A stretch of 64,000 nt of DNA, from the NCBI GenBank assembly GCA_023014335.1, contig JAECYW010000002.1, positions 2,728,001 to 2,792,000 on the forward strand, given 5' to 3'. The DNA is from Galerina marginata. Its lineage: Eukaryota; Basidiomycota; Agaricomycetes; Agaricales; Galerinaceae. The position numbers were made by a program, and so were the translations under genes. Positions 52,501 through 64,000 of this stretch are shown here, piece by piece. Below the pieces are notes generated by a model. That model was not told the DNA's origin, ran no database searches, and was given only the letters and a program-made list of their open reading frames with translations. Within the stretch, counting starts at the first letter, position 1. Each line of letters begins with the position of its first letter.

Positions 52501-54107
52501 CGAAGGGCGAGAGGAAACCATATAGCGATCTATGTCATGTTAGAATTGCTCTCCAAGCACCGAACCTACTCACGAAAAAGAAAGTAATAGCCGACAACAC
52601 AACAACGACTGGAGCAAAGTTAACTTCATTTTGCTTCATGGTAGTTGTCCAACAGAAGTCAAGAGGATCGCGATACTCGGTGGGTGGACCTAGTGGGGGA
52701 ACGACAGGAGGGAAAACAGGTCGAATTTGTATATGGGTTTGGTATTGCCCACAATTCTTGCGACCAGACAAGCACATGTAGTGACATCGTGCTTAACGGG
52801 AGATATAGGACAATCAGTAAAAACGTCACAATGACTATACCCCACTGATTCCCTTTCGACTCGGTTTTTTGAAGGCCCTCGACAGAGGTATAACGGTCAC
52901 ATTGAATTGTCGACCGATAAAAATAGGTAAGGAGCAAGGCGCCGAATGCCATGACGAGAACCAAAAATAATAGGGATTGAACCACGACCGGGGCAAAGTT
53001 CAGAGCAAGCACGTTTGGACTAAGAAAAATTAGGGACTTTAATTGGATCCCAAAATGAACGGAAAACCTTACATTGTACCAAGAAATAATTTCCGCCATT
53101 TATCTTCCACGTTCACGCCTCCCATGGGAACTAAAGCCGAAAGGTCAAAGCCGCACTACAGTACCGAAAATGGCCGTACCTATGGTGCTCAGAATCAACG
53201 CAAATATCTGCACTGTATTGATAAGCCCCTGTAGGCTATAAAAAGAGGCGAGAGCACTGGAGCCCTGGATTACCCCGTCAGGCCTGAAGGACACTTAAAC
53301 AAAACAGAAGATCCGTACCAAGAACCCGATGAGAAAATTGGTGGCACCGCCAAGAAGGGAGTCGCGGTTCCTCCACGCAGGCGCAATTGTCGAGTTGGAT
53401 TCCAAGTCCTCGATCGAACGACCAGTTTTCGCCAATGCTTCCAGCGGTGGGAACATTGCACCTTTGCAATCTTTGTCCTTATCTCCAAGAAACGAGGGAG
53501 ACAGTGAAGCAAGGTAGAGGTCGAGTTTGGGAAGACTCAAAGGATGTGCTCTCCGAGAGAACACCACCAGTGCAGGAATAGCGGTGTGAGAGCGCTTCGG
53601 GCGTGAGCTTTTATGAGAGAGATAATCGTTTCCGTTCGACAATTCATGGTTCGGCGGATACGAATGTTTCATGAATGAAGCTGTCTCTTCATCAACAGGA
53701 ACGTCACGAGGGTCAACGACAGTGATGGTCGTGGTCGAATTAGCAAATGTGTGTTTGGAGAATTTGAGGGAGCTAGACGAGGTGTATGGAAGCAAAGTAG
53801 ACGATTGGGCGCGGGAAACTCTAAACGTGGTTTTATCCAGTTCGTTAGATCTCGAAGTCGTGGAATTTGTCTTTGAAAAGGCAGTTGAGCCATTCGAAAG
53901 TGTTGACGACCTAGAAGGAACGAGGTGTGAAGGCTGCGGTTCCAGTGGTGTTCCATGCTTGATGAACCGAGCGAGTCTGGGCGGGGGATCACCTTGAAGG
54001 CCTTCACCATTACTGACCGGATCGTTTGGCTGCGGACCTTGAGAAGATGGGTGGGCGGACAGAGGCACGGAAGACTCGTACTGTTGGACAAGATCTTTCA
54101 CGGCCAT
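49566..54107 (-). CDS. Large polytopic membrane protein of unknown function; two frame breaks
   Basis: Fourteen exons from 54107-53326 to 50244-49566; about 1263 residues. The first ~260 residues are Ser/Thr-rich and probably cytosolic. A block of about six hydrophobic helices follows (QIFALILSTI, VVVQSLLFLVLVMAFGALLL, IVIVTFLLIVLYLPL, FAPVVVVLSAITFFF, VLLLASALCFFIAQCAF), then a long C-terminal region rich in Trp, Tyr and Arg. I do not recognise the family; neither a channel nor an enzyme motif stands out. One intron uses a GC donor (TACAG|GCATG at 51987). At 52706 an extra coding-strand T after TCC breaks the frame before VVPPLGPPTEY. Within 50001-50011 one more base is extra (T of ATTCC or G of GGGG) before GYVFLPTW. 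Both breaks must be ignored for phases to close. Confidence 0.6.
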
Positions 54108-54597
54108 GGTTGTACTTGCTAGCGGTGCATCGATAGAAATCGCTTCTTCAAGCTTTTACTGAAGGTCCGACGTGATTAGTTAAATGAGATGGATGGTGGT
54201 ATTGGGTTGCGATGGCACAGGGGGTCACCACTGACGTTGACGCACAGAAGATGGATATATATGGAAAGGATGTCCATTTTTAGAGACATGTTAAAAGTAC
54301 TCATGAAGTGACAATTGTCAAACACAAGCAGTATTATAAGTATGAGAGTGTAGTGTACGTAAATACATCGAATGGAACTACGAGAAACACCGAAAAGGGG
54401 GTTAAAGTAAGATTTTTGGAATGCCAGTCCAATGCCATTATTTGTAAGTCCAGATACCCCTTCAAAGACATTTGAAATTTAAATGAGTGCTCACACTCAA
54501 ATACAAGATGCTGCGGAGAACGGTATACTGGGAGATGCATGGCCTACAATGGACAATCCTGAGGTTGTAGGGCTAATGACGAATACTGGAAAGAGTG
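54108..54597. other. Intergenic region
   Basis: About 490 bp between the start of the large membrane-protein gene and the stop of the DUF2235 gene, both minus strand; it should carry the promoter of the former. Frames present are short and unsupported. Confidence 0.5.
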
Positions 54598-56863
54598 CTA
54601 ATTTCTTGGTGGTCGCAGTGTGTTTCGCGACGAGCTTGTAGAAACGTCAAAGATACCTACCAATGTACGCCGTCTTTCTCGCTTTTCCACGACCACCGTT
54701 TTCTGTGTCGTAGTTGTCGTATTAACGGAAGTGACAGTACCCGAGACGGTCCGGAGGAGGGTTCTTATCCAGGATGTGGTTTTCACAGTGTTCGGGTTTC
54801 CCATATCAGCCTGAGCTTTCAGCTTAGAGGCATAGCGCTGTGCATGAAAAGAATTTGGGTCGTAGGGCCAATTCGATTTCATTAAGACCTCTAGAGGCCC
54901 CAAATCGGCGACAAGTTCTGGGCATCGGTTCAACCTTACACGAAGGGACGGATCAAGTTTTTCTTGTTCCAAAATCGATGAATGAAATGATTCGTGGGTC
55001 TCTGGATCGTTTGGTGATATAGGAAGAGTTCTTTGGATGGTGTCTGCGAACTTGAAAATACCAGTGGCAGAACTAAAAATTCAATAGCGGTCAGACCAAT
55101 TTCAAATTCTAATATAAATGTATAAAAACTTACTCGTGAGGTTGCTGGGTTCCCCAAGGCGCAACAGGCTGGAAAAGCTTTTGCAAGTAATGTATGTCAA
55201 GGGATAAGAATACCTCCACTTGAGCCTAACGGTAAAACTCGTCCATCAATAGGCCAAGGACAGGGAAGATTGTTGGACACTAACAGCCATCCAAATGAGC
55301 GTGAGGTCCGCCAAGTCATGGCTTTTATACCCGCCCCCAATCTAGTCAATCAATCAGTTGGTGTAGGACGTGAATAATGGAATGCTTAACTTACATCGGA
55401 ATGGCAGCCTGTGAACCAGCACTGATGACAGACGTAAGAAAAACCAAAAACATAATAACTAGCTTACCTGTCTCAAAGTTTGACCCTTGAGCCTGCCAGC
55501 CTCCGTTTGCATAAATCGATTGCAATTCTGAAGAAGTGAGTTATTAAGAAGATTGAATTTGGTCGTAGGGAAAGTAGGACCATACAAAGTCTGCTCGCAT
55601 CTCGTTGAGAGCTAGCGCTTGAAAAGCGTGCTGGACATGCTCTCCCAAAATCCGATCAGGGAAACCAAACATGTGGTATGATTTTTTAGATAAACTTAGT
55701 TCTTCTGGAAGGCCCACGGACCCAACGGTGTCCCAAACACCCACACATCTAGGCGAATTGAAATTCGTGGCAACATGGTGAGATTCCGTTTCACTTACTT
55801 GACCGTGAATTTATCGTTGTCCATGTCAGCACGTCGCTTTCCCTTGGAATCTGGGCGACGCCAGGGAGCCAGCTTCTCTTCAAGCTCATTTTTTTCTGTG
55901 AAAAAAGGTGATCATACAGCTCGGTTTTTGAGATGAAGTGACTTACCCTTTGGGTCTTGGGACTTTCCGAGGGCTTGGAAATCAATAAAGATACTAGCAA
56001 AGCTGTCCATATCTGTCCGGTTGAGTACGCCAATTTCGCCCTTTGTAACAAGAATTAGCGCCGGCAATATGCGTGCGTAGCAAATACGCACGATAAACAT
56101 GGACACCATTCGTGCTGTGTAAGCCCCCTAGAAGATTCGCCCAATATCAATCATAAACAATGAAACTTCTCAGGATTCTGGGAAGTCATACCCTGGAAAA
56201 ACCGAAAAGAAAGATCTGCCAATGTTGTCCCTGTCAGTTGGGGGACTCAGCTAACAACTAAGGACATACTTCATCGCCAGGGTGGTAATTGCTGAATTAT
56301 CCAAGAAGACGGTCGGTCTGCCTGACATCAAGGTGTGCTGAAAGACTACTCACTGTGCAATGAAAGCATACGCGTCCTCGACCTTGTCGGCTGAGAGGAG
56401 AATATTAGTAAAACGAATCACACCACGAACAGCCATGACCAAGTTGCATACCTAAAGAGCCACCAGTAGTTCCTATGCGGTGATCATGAAGGGGATTAGA
56501 ATGACTCTAAATCGAATGAAAGGCGACACTGGAACACACCTTCGATGTACTCAGAGTAGAAGTTGTTCTCTGACCCTATTCCCGACTGATAGAACACGAC
56601 TTGCGGGATGGGCGGATCTAAACGGTCATCTTCGCGATTAACTGTCCTGGCTAAACGCTGTGGGTTGTGTTAATCGAGTCAAGCAACGTCATAAGGATGG
56701 CTTATACACACGAGGACGTTTGTGTACTGAGATCGTTGCTTCGACACGCCGTCTTGCCAGGTCCTAAAAAGCAGGGTCGCCGGCAACTTAATTCGAATCT
56801 GCAGGCAGAACATGCTTTGGGGCTTCCTCACCCATCACAGAAAACGATAATCCTCTTGAACAT
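54598..56863 (-). CDS. DUF2235 alpha/beta-hydrolase (Tle1-like) protein
   Basis: Sixteen exons from 56863-56832 to 55072-54598 encode 468 residues, with intact frame. Motifs: KRIIVFCDGTWQDG, QVVFYQSGIGSENNFYSEYIEG, then the nucleophile elbow GFSRGAYTAR (Gly-x-Ser-x-Gly type), CVGVWDTVGSVGLP, HAFQALALNE and CWFTGCHSDIGGGY, which carry the expected acidic and basic catalytic-region residues. DUF2235 is the domain of bacterial Tle1 phospholipases; fungal proteins of this class are common and mostly uncharacterised, so a lipase or esterase role is inferred. Several exons are only 21-36 bp, yet phases close throughout. The final stretch (VSTSSSRNTLRP) could alternatively be spliced, because GTAGGT occurs after RRRTL. 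Confidence 0.85.
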
Positions 56864-57770
56864 CTTCTGCCTCTCGCCTTCAGACGGTACCGTGTGTATC
56901 CTGCGAGGAGACCTAGATGGACTAGCTTGTCGTACTATATCTTGCTGGAAAAGTAAAGAGCCGGGCATTGGTTCGGAGGCTGACCTGCATTGTTAACTAG
57001 GAACTGTGGATTGGGGTGGGGTGATTGGTGGTATTTTTGCTCTGCAGCATCTCCGCGCACTATATATACCTCCATCAACCAACTGGATTATGTACTAGTC
57101 CTATACTCGAGTAGCAGCGCCTTTGACGGTCACGAGTACTCAAAGACGAGGGCTTGCCATACTGCATGGAGTATAACGAGTAGCTTGGTTTCCATACTTG
57201 CTCGAGGCACTATCGCACTGCTTTCGACAGAATGCTAATTATAAGTAGCAAAGTCAATACAAATTTTGTGTTAAATTCGTCATCTCTTGTTGATGTAAAT
57301 TGATCAGTCCAAGACACAGCGTTCATTAACCCTCCTGTTTATCATTTAACAGACCATAATTATGTAAAGGAATACATACGCCATTTACGAAGCCTTCAAT
57401 AAATCGGACTCTGGGGTATGGGCCCTGGCCCCTGGGGTGCCAGTGACCGACTCCACCGGGTTGTAAAGCGAAGATTCAACAGTCGCGGACTTGGATCTGG
57501 CTTCGCATCTCGTTGAGTTATAAATTTAGTTGATCTGCCACTATTATAACTTATAGTTATAAGTATACTATGCTATTTGCCGAAGCGCATTTCGGCTGAC
57601 GTGAATTCATCTAGCGCAGCTCTAAAAGAGGTTTCATCTAGGGGTAAAGGAGGCAGTGATCGTTCGCCGACTCAGCCAACGTTGCGAACTCGATCTATGG
57701 GGTTTATTTTGGCTGGAACGAAGATAAGAGGGTATTAATAATAATAGATAGAAATGAACAGAGTCACGCA
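56864..57770. other. Long intergenic region
   Basis: About 0.9 kb between the start of the DUF2235 gene and the stop of NUS1. It contains an AT palindrome-like run (ATAACTTATAGTTATAAG near 57545). Open frames of 80-109 codons on the plus strand show no recognisable content and overlap the presumed DUF2235 promoter. No gene is supported. Confidence 0.5.
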
Positions 57771-58784
57771 CTAAATCTCTGTCAGTCGAATATGCCACGG
57801 GGGGAAGCCATGGAGCTCAGGTGGTGTCGGAGGAGAATATGACGACTCCACGGGATGGGTAATGATAAAATCCGGGGACGAAAACCCATCCTCATCTATT
57901 TGATCCATAAAAGGTCAGTCTCACGCCTGAAATACGTAAAAACTTGAACTGTACCCTCCAATATTTGGTCGAGCTCGATTACGGAAAGATTGAATGCATT
58001 GCCTTTGTACGAACGAGATTTTTTGCGAGACTGTCGCGCCTGGGCCTGCGTCTGAGCAAGAACTGTAGCAGCTGCTGCAATTGCACCTTTTGAAGATTCA
58101 CGAGACGCAAGGCAAAGAAGGAGAGCGTTTTGATGCGTATTTTCATGCTTTACTAGGACAGAGGTATGTGAAATTAGTGAATAGACACTTGAAACCAGAA
58201 GCTACCTTTTTGTTGTCGTCTCCGAAGTTTCTGCAGCTTTTGGGTTGCTTTTCGAGGAACGGGATCCATAACATGTATTGTGGTTACAGGGACAATGCCC
58301 CCCTGATAGTGGTTCGGCGATAGAGGACGCGATTCAGAATAGTCTGAAGGGGGTGGGGTGATAGGGTACTCTGTTTCCGAATCGCTGGCGTAGGTTTCTT
58401 GCCCGTGTATCGGTAAGCGTTCGCGAATGCTTTGGGCGCATTTAGACAATAAATCTTGGGCCTAAACTTCAGCTATGCCAACATTCCAAAAGTAAAGCGT
58501 CACGCACCGTTTTCCTCGTATACCGTTAGTTTTTGGATACCAACGGTACGGCACCAGGAAACAGCATCGACGGTACTCTCTGTTAATACACTTTGTGCTG
58601 CTTCATCAGAAACTGACGAAGCTACTGTAAATATAATCCCAAGATGTTTTGGTACGCGTTGACGAGCTGCCCGAAGTGGCTGCGGAGCAGCTGCTGAATA
58701 CCGTTTCCAGAACGAGCGAGCGGTAATTATGGCGGAATAAATAAAATGAAAGACGCGCAGAAGCAACACAAAAAGGACGTGCAT
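57771..58784 (-). CDS. NUS1: NUS1 (dehydrodolichyl diphosphate synthase accessory subunit)
   Basis: Exons 58784-58508, 58454-58206, 58086-57955 and 57895-57771 give 260 residues. An N-terminal membrane helix (VLFVLLLRVFHFIYSAII) is followed by QRVPKHLGIIF, ESTVDAVSWCRTVGIQKLTVYEEN and a C-terminus HGFPPWHIRLTEI, matching the cis-prenyltransferase-like fold of Nus1/NgBR. Nus1 pairs with Rer2 or Srt1 at the ER to make dolichol for N-glycosylation, O-mannosylation and GPI anchors. Compared with catalytic cis-prenyltransferases the active-site Asp is absent, as expected for the accessory subunit. No frame breaks. Confidence 0.85.
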
Positions 58785-59034
58785 AACGAGAAAGAATTAG
58801 TGAAGGGACGTGTCAGAACGCACTAGTTTAAGAATGTCGACGTGGAAGTGTTACAACATCTAAATAAGACGCTGTATACTGATCAGGATCGTGGGAGTGG
58901 CAATGACGACGACCCCGTAGCCACAATCCAGTCGATAGTAACGTATTTGATTATTTAAGTATCTATACTACATAGTCCCATCGTAAACGTAGATGCTGTT
59001 TAGTACATATCCAATCTACCAGTTAGTTGGGAAA

Positions 59035-60064
59035 TCAGACCAGAGTGGGTTCGTTTTCGAACGATCGCTTGATCTTCAGCAAGATGTTCGTCTTCCAATT
59101 GTCCAGCTTCGTCACTTGGTCAAACTCAAAGACAGCAGCTGTGAAAGCTTCGAGATCGCCACCTTCCACCGCCTCGATCAGGGCATTCACAAATTTGGCT
59201 TCGCGAGTGGAATTAAATGTGACATCCTGGTTGCAATACTTTTGCATATTTCGTTTAGCCGTCACCGAATCCTGGTTGCAATAAAGAAATCAGCATTAAT
59301 AACTTCAGGTTGGCGCTGTACTTACACCCAAAGCGAGCGCACACAGGCTGGCCTTCAGCCAATATTCTTTGACACTGTACTTCGTTAAAGCGGACGAAAG
59401 AGACTGATCGGCAACCTGTTCATAGCGTTGAATTGCTTGTGGATATTCTTCAAGTTCCGCATGTAGATCAGCCGCATCTTTGAAGCAGGCATTGGCAGTG
59501 CTGAAAGATTGAAAGCTAAATTGATATACTAGCCGAATGATTATCCGAACTCACGCAGCGGCGTCTTCTTGCTGGTACCAATCTCCAGCTCGTTCAAAGC
59601 TCTCGCAAGCTTTTCGTAGATTGTTACTTTCTTGCAGATATATTTGTCCAATCTCCTTCTCTCTGTCTGCGGCCTGCCTGAAGCGACCAGCTTTGGTGAG
59701 ATGGACAATGGTCTGTGTCAGCGCTTGAATAGCAACTGCGGAATTGCGATCAGCATATAGGTTGAACCACGTATCACAGAACTCACGATCTGGGTAACCC
59801 CTCTTATAGGCTTTAGATGCATTCCACCAAGCGTTGGCCGCTTCGTTTCTCCTCCTTACAGAGTTCTCTGCATTCTGCTTCACGAGCGAATGCGTCACCA
59901 GCCTCCTTGAAGAGTTTCTCGATCTTGAAAGAGTTTGCCGCTTGCTGATAGAGATCGCCGGCTTCCTCGTATTTGGTCGAGGACGACGTGAACCATCCAC
60001 CAGAGGAGTTGGCTTTCTTGTCAGCTTTTTCGAGGAGAAGTTGAGCAGGCGACTTGGAGGGCAT
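59035..60064 (-). CDS. SEC17: Alpha-SNAP (SEC17); one frame break
   Basis: Exons 60064-59787, 59735-59555, 59500-59326 and 59271-59035 encode about 289 residues, the normal length. It starts MPSKSPAQLLLEKADKKA and shows TPR-like helical pairs (YEEAGDLYQQAANSFK, NEAANAWWNASKAYKRG, ADREKEIGQIYLQE, CFKDAADLHAE) and the C-terminal LDNWKTNILLKIK that stimulates Sec18/NSF. Alpha-SNAP recruits Sec18 to SNARE complexes for disassembly. In exon 1 one extra base must be ignored: either an A of AAA at 59846-59848, or the T at 59860 after CTC. From memory of fungal homologs (a cysteine and acidic residues here) I prefer the A, but both readings keep length. The gene is essential in yeast, so pseudogenisation is unlikely. 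Confidence 0.9.
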
Positions 60065-60214
60065 GTTGGGTGTAAATACGAAAGGGGTGTGCGTGACACA
60101 GGTTGAATGCTACTCGAGTAGTATCCAAGTCATATGACCCCCCAACTAAATACGTCAGAGCTGCTGCAGAAATTAAATATCGACTGCTCTAATTGTCATT
60201 TCCTTCAAACAGCC
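60065..60214. promoter_or_regulatory. Shared divergent upstream region of SEC17 and PCM1
   Basis: Only 150 bp separate the two start codons, which point in opposite directions. Both core promoters must fit here. No specific motif is assigned. Confidence 0.45.
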
Positions 60215-62153
60215 ATGTCCGACCTACCTCTCAACGCGATTACTTCGCTCTCCGACGCTCATCCAAAGCCATCTGACCTGCACTTTCAATATGGCACGGC
60301 TGGCTTCCGGACTCTGTGAGCAACCCCCTGATCATCCGCTTCGATTGCCATCGGGCCCCATTGACTACTTTTTTCTAGGGGGATCACACTGGACTCAGTT
60401 ATTTTTCGCGTAGGTATTCTCGCCGGTCTTCGAAGCAAGAAGTTGGATGGAAAGACGATTGGTGTCATGGTCACCGCGTCTCATAACCCAGAACAGGTTG
60501 GTCGTGAAATTCCTGTCTTGAATGCGTGAATTGACGCGCCTGATTGACAAGGACAATGGTGTCAAATTGGTAGATCCGCGAGGAGAGATGCTCGAAGCAT
60601 CGTGGGAGACACACGCCACAGTTCTCGCCAACTGCTCCAACAGCTGATGCCTTTATAGAGGCGCTCGAGACCTTAGTACGGAGCGCTAAGATCGATCTGT
60701 CGAAACCTGCAAGAGTAGTTTACGCGCGAGACACTCGACCTTCCGGACCCTCTCTAGTTTTCTGCATTAGAGGATGGCTTCAAGGCCCTCAATGTCGAAG
60801 CTCGCGATGCCGGTGTAACCACTACACCTATCCTTCATTACCTAGTAAAAGCAATCAATACAAAAGGCACCAATGAAAGTTATGGGGAGGATTCGGAAGA
60901 CGGGTACTTCACGAAACTCAGCGAATCCTTCAAAAGGTTGATCGTATGTGTCCCTTCAAAAATCCGCTTTGAACGCGCATTTATGCGCCTTATATTAGAC
61001 CGGCAAAGCGAAACCCGAACCTTTGGTCATCGACTGTGCCAACGGGGTAGGTGCACACGCTGGTGCTAAACTTGCCACCTACCTCGGGGATACCCTGCCT
61101 TTGATCTTAGAGAATACTGCCACTTCGACTCCTGGGACGCTCAATGATTCTTGTGGTGCCGACTTCGTCAAAACAATGCAAAAATTGCCTCCAAATTTGG
61201 TTGACCGCATGAAGCCAGGCCAAAGGGCTTGCAGTCTCGACGGAGATGCGGATCGCCTGATGTATTATTACCTTGACGAACGGGGTGTTTTCCACATGTT
61301 AGACGGCGATAAAATCGCCACCTTGGTCGCCGCGTTTATTGTCGAACAGGTCAAACTTGCTGGTCTCGAATCTGACGTAAAGGTCGGCGTGGTACAAACC
61401 GCGTACGCCAACGGAGCATCTACAAAGTATCTGGCAGCGGTACGTTTTTGTCTGCATTGTTTTGTTCTGCGTTTCTCTCCATTTACCTATTACCAGCGTT
61501 TGCCTGTCAAATGCGTCCCGACAGGTGTAAAACACCTCCATCATGCCGCCGAACATTTTGATATTGGCGTGTACTTCGAAGCCAATGGCCATGGGACGGT
61601 CCTTTTTTCTACAGCCTACGCAAGAGAAACTCGCCAGCTACGAGCCGTCAACTCCTGCTCAATCGACTGCCTTGAACCACCTCATCAACATGACCCAGTT
61701 GATCAATCAGACTGTAGGAGACGCATTATCGGATATTCTGCTTGTTGAGGTGGTTCTAGCTCACAAATCGTACTCTGGAGTGGAATGGAACTCGTTGTAT
61801 GCGGACCTGCCAAATAGACTTGTCAAAGTTGTCGTCGGCGATAGAAATGCTTTCAAAACAGAAGATGCAGAACGCCGTCTTGTAAACCCTCTTGGGTTGC
61901 AGGCAAGGGTTGACGATCTGGTCCGACAATACGAAGGTGGTCGTTCGTTCGTCCGACCCAGCGGAACAGAGGATGTTGTCCGAGTCTACGCAGAGGCTGC
62001 TCTGAAGACCCAGGCTGACGGTGAGTTAGTGTGGCTCGTCAGAACACAGTGACTGAAGTTGTTGCCTTAGAACTTGCTTTTCGTGTTGCTGGATTGGTTT
62101 ATGACGAAGCAAGCGGTGATCCCTCCAAACGGCCCAGAGAATTTCTTTCGTGA
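60215..62153 (+). CDS. PCM1: Phosphoacetylglucosamine mutase (PCM1/AGM1); three frame breaks
   Basis: Exons 60215-60315, 60379-60496, 60552-60943, 60999-61439, 61497-62020 and 62071-62153; about 551 residues. Diagnostic motifs are [12 protein letters not shown], the phosphoserine loop [12 protein letters not shown] (Ser68), the metal loop [40 protein letters not shown] and the phosphate-binding [14 protein letters not shown]. It interconverts GlcNAc-6-phosphate and GlcNAc-1-phosphate on the way to UDP-GlcNAc, the donor for chitin, N-glycans and GPI anchors. Frame is lost at 60633 (AAC-T-GCT), about 60763 (TTC-T-GCA, or an extra T in the TTTT run) and 61617 (GCC-T-ACG). Every exon phase closes once each T is discounted. 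The gene is essential in yeast, so three breaks in an otherwise perfect sequence point to consensus error or recoding rather than decay. Confidence 0.9.
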
Positions 62154-62507
62154 TTAGTAAGTTCAAGTTAGATACCCACACTGTACATTACCGTTTGAAA
62201 GGATATTTTGTTCGATTGGTTTTTTTCTCCGTAAAACTGCTGTAAAAGAGCAAGTCAAAGAAGTGGCGGCCGAATGACACCGAATCTTCGAACACGTATT
62301 CGACGCCATTATGAGGGTATTCGCCGTTCGGTATTTGCCTCCGTTCGCGCGATCGCACGTAATTTCAAGGCACGAGATGCAACAAGTATATGCACCCCCG
62401 GACCAAAGCCATTAAGCACTGGACAGTGGAACCATGGAGTTTAATATGCAGTACATCCACCTCTCATTCCAACCACCACCACCCCACTCCTCCTTCCTGG
62501 CATCCAA
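62154..62507. other. Intergenic region
   Basis: About 350 bp between the PCM1 stop and the amidotransferase start, both plus strand; promoter of the latter presumed. No other feature is visible. Confidence 0.5.
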
Positions 62508-64000
62508 ATGTGTCGCTTTGTGATATACAAGGGAACGTCACCTGTACAATTGTCCCATGTATGTCAGTCATTCCCAGCCATCAGCCGTATCGGCCTAACT
62601 CGTTCCTTTCTTTCCTCCAGTTGCTAACCCGACCATGCCATTCAATCATTAACCAGGCTTTCGATTCTCGCCTGCGGCTTGATCGACGCAGACCTATGAA
62701 TGGTGATGGATTCGGGGTTGGTACGTTCCACGTACTGCACACTTTTTTCGGACTCATTGAAGCTCGTCTGACAGGATGGTATGACACGGTTTATGACGAA
62801 GAGCTTGGAAGCCAACCATGCATTTTTACCTCCGTCACTCCAGTTGGTGTCTTCTATTCTCGCTGTTCCTGTCTTTCGCTTTATTGTTCACCTAGGCTTG
62901 GAACAACGTGAATTTGACTAGGTTGGCTGAAAAGATCAAGTCACCGCTCGTTTTGTCAGTCCGATGTCCTTCTACCATTGGCTAGACACTGATATAAACA
63001 TGTTACAGCGGGCATGTTCGAGCAACGACAGCGGGTTCCTTGTCGCTGGATAATTGCCATCCCTTTGTCCATGGCAAGGTCATGGTACATCTGTTCCTTC
63101 CATTGCCGACAAGGTATCATACTGACAACATCGCAGTTTATGCACAACGGAGGGATCGCCGACTTCCATTTAATTAAGCGCCGGCTGCAGAAGGATCTTC
63201 CGGATGCTGCTTTCGATATGGTTCAGGGAAACACTGGTATGTCCTCGAGGTAGCCCCTATCTCTTAACCCGAGCTTATTCCAATTTGGCCAAGACTCGGA
63301 ATGGGCCTTTGCCCTGTTCTTATCAAAGGTGTGCTTTCCAAGAGCTTTTCCAAGAATGAATTTCGTAACTGCAACTGATAAGGCTCTAGCTGCCTGACTG
63401 CAATGCGCGGTCCTTTACGTCCGAAATCTTGCGGAAAGCCATGACCGACACGATTGCGGCATTGAACAGTTACGCCGAAGAATTTGATATCACCGAGGTG
63501 AGTCCAGGTCTTATTTTTACGGCTGCCATTGTAAAGCCTCGTCTTCCTCGCCATAGCCGAGTTTAATGAACTTCTGCGTCACGGACGGCGAAAGTGTTGT
63601 AGTAACACGGTATATCTCTTCCAAGACGGAAGAAGCCGCCTCCTTGGTATGTCGTATACATGCCGATGTTGCCTCCGATAGTGCTCACTGATTCCATAGT
63701 GGTTTTCGTCCGGGACGGAGTTCAGCGAATACGCTGAAGGTGGTCATTATAAAATGTCAAAAGCCGACAAAAGAGAGAACATTATCATGGTACTTTATTC
63801 CTTGTTTTATAAGTTACCAGATTGAATTTTTGTCCTAGATTGCAAGTGAACCACTCACGTTCGAGCGAGGTACGTTTCATGGCGTGCCATATATGAATTC
63901 CTAACGCATTCTTCAGCCGACTGGATGGAAATTAAGACTAACCATATGGTGGTCATTACGCCCAAGATGAACCTGCTGCAAATACCAATAAAGGACAAAT
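62508..64000 (+). CDS. DUG3-like class II glutamine amidotransferase, 3' end missing
   Basis: The protein starts MCRFVIYKG: Cys2 becomes the N-terminal nucleophile after Met removal, as in Ntn-type amidotransferases. The first exons are 62508-62558, 62621-62720 and 62775-62849 (approximate end). Further motifs are NGDGFGVGWYD, HVRATTAGSLSLDNCHPF (substrate Arg and Asn-His-Pro), FMHNGGIADF and GNTDSEWAFALFL. Yeast Dug3 forms a complex with Dug2 that splits glutathione in the cytosol. Reading continues through NHMVVITPKMNLLQIPI to the window edge, so only the last few residues are missing. The frame is intact across more than eight exons. Confidence 0.85.

Noticed and set aside
54334..54540. 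Minus-strand frame of 68 codons between two genes
   Set aside because: Short, AT-rich, not joined by splice signals to either neighbour.
56667..57238. Plus-strand frames of 109 and 82 codons upstream of the DUF2235 gene
   Set aside because: They overlap the first exons and the presumed promoter of the minus-strand gene, and their translations show no domain or conserved motif.

Overview
The window looks like nuclear DNA of a mushroom-forming basidiomycete (Agaricomycetes). Genes are dense, lie on both strands, and are cut by many GT-AG introns of about 45-65 bp. The gene content is fungal: a GH11 xylanase with a CBM1 module, PEX16, NUS1, SEC17, PCM1, RRP36 and a DUG3-type amidotransferase. 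A Ty3/gypsy chromovirus is also present. I find no bacterial operons, CRISPR arrays, rRNA or convincing tRNA genes. Exon structures were built by hand from splice signals and checked by exon phase; similarity calls come from motif recognition, not from searches.

Layout. 1-1306: end of a GT31-type glycosyltransferase (+). 1922-5133: two tandem paralogous membrane proteins (-). 5326-7198: Ser/Thr/Pro-rich single-pass protein (+). 8433-21137: an isochorismatase-family gene (+) split inside its fourth intron by a complete 11.4-kb LTR retrotransposon (9451-20896, coding on -). 21369-23183: a second Ser/Thr/Pro-rich single-pass protein (-). 24101-25205: Rab4-like GTPase (-). 25542-27094: D-serine dehydratase (-). 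27785-29325: unknown protein (+). 29558-30108: RidA (-). 30343-32795: MFS transporter (+). 33258-35565: RBM39-like splicing factor (-). 36432-37422: GH11-CBM1 xylanase (+). 38077-39587: short ketol-acid reductoisomerase (-). 39876-40945: L-rhamnose-dehydrogenase-like SDR (+). 41056-41804: cupin (-). 42122-43424: PEX16 (-). 43571-45108: coiled-coil protein (+). 45322-47791: CorA-type transporter (-). 47943-49431: RRP36 (-). 49566-54107: large polytopic protein (-). 54598-56863: DUF2235 protein (-). 57771-58784: NUS1 (-). 59035-60064: SEC17 (-). 60215-62153: PCM1 (+). 62508-64000: DUG3-like amidotransferase (+, runs off the window).

The retrotransposon is young. The two 438-bp LTRs match at every position I compared, and a TCGAC target duplication flanks it. 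Gag-Pol is one open frame of 2521 codons ending in a chromodomain. Downstream of pol, in the env position, sits a second intact ORF of 848 codons with no envelope hallmarks and a possible TATA box of its own. This extra ORF is my best candidate for an undescribed component.

The second unusual signal is a set of single-base frame breaks between 25 and 62 kb, several in genes that should be essential (PCM1, SEC17, RBM39, PEX16). Twelve of about eighteen are best explained by one extra T on the coding strand, between a codon-final C and a purine, in genes on both DNA strands. Consensus error is the first explanation to exclude, but the sense-strand bias deserves a check.

Functional links: RidA clears the 2-aminoacrylate that serine dehydratases release, and both enzymes are here, with a reductoisomerase of branched-chain amino-acid synthesis 10 kb away. 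The xylanase and rhamnose-dehydrogenase-like genes fit plant cell-wall sugar use. Rab4, SEC17, NUS1 and PCM1 are core secretory and glycosylation genes.
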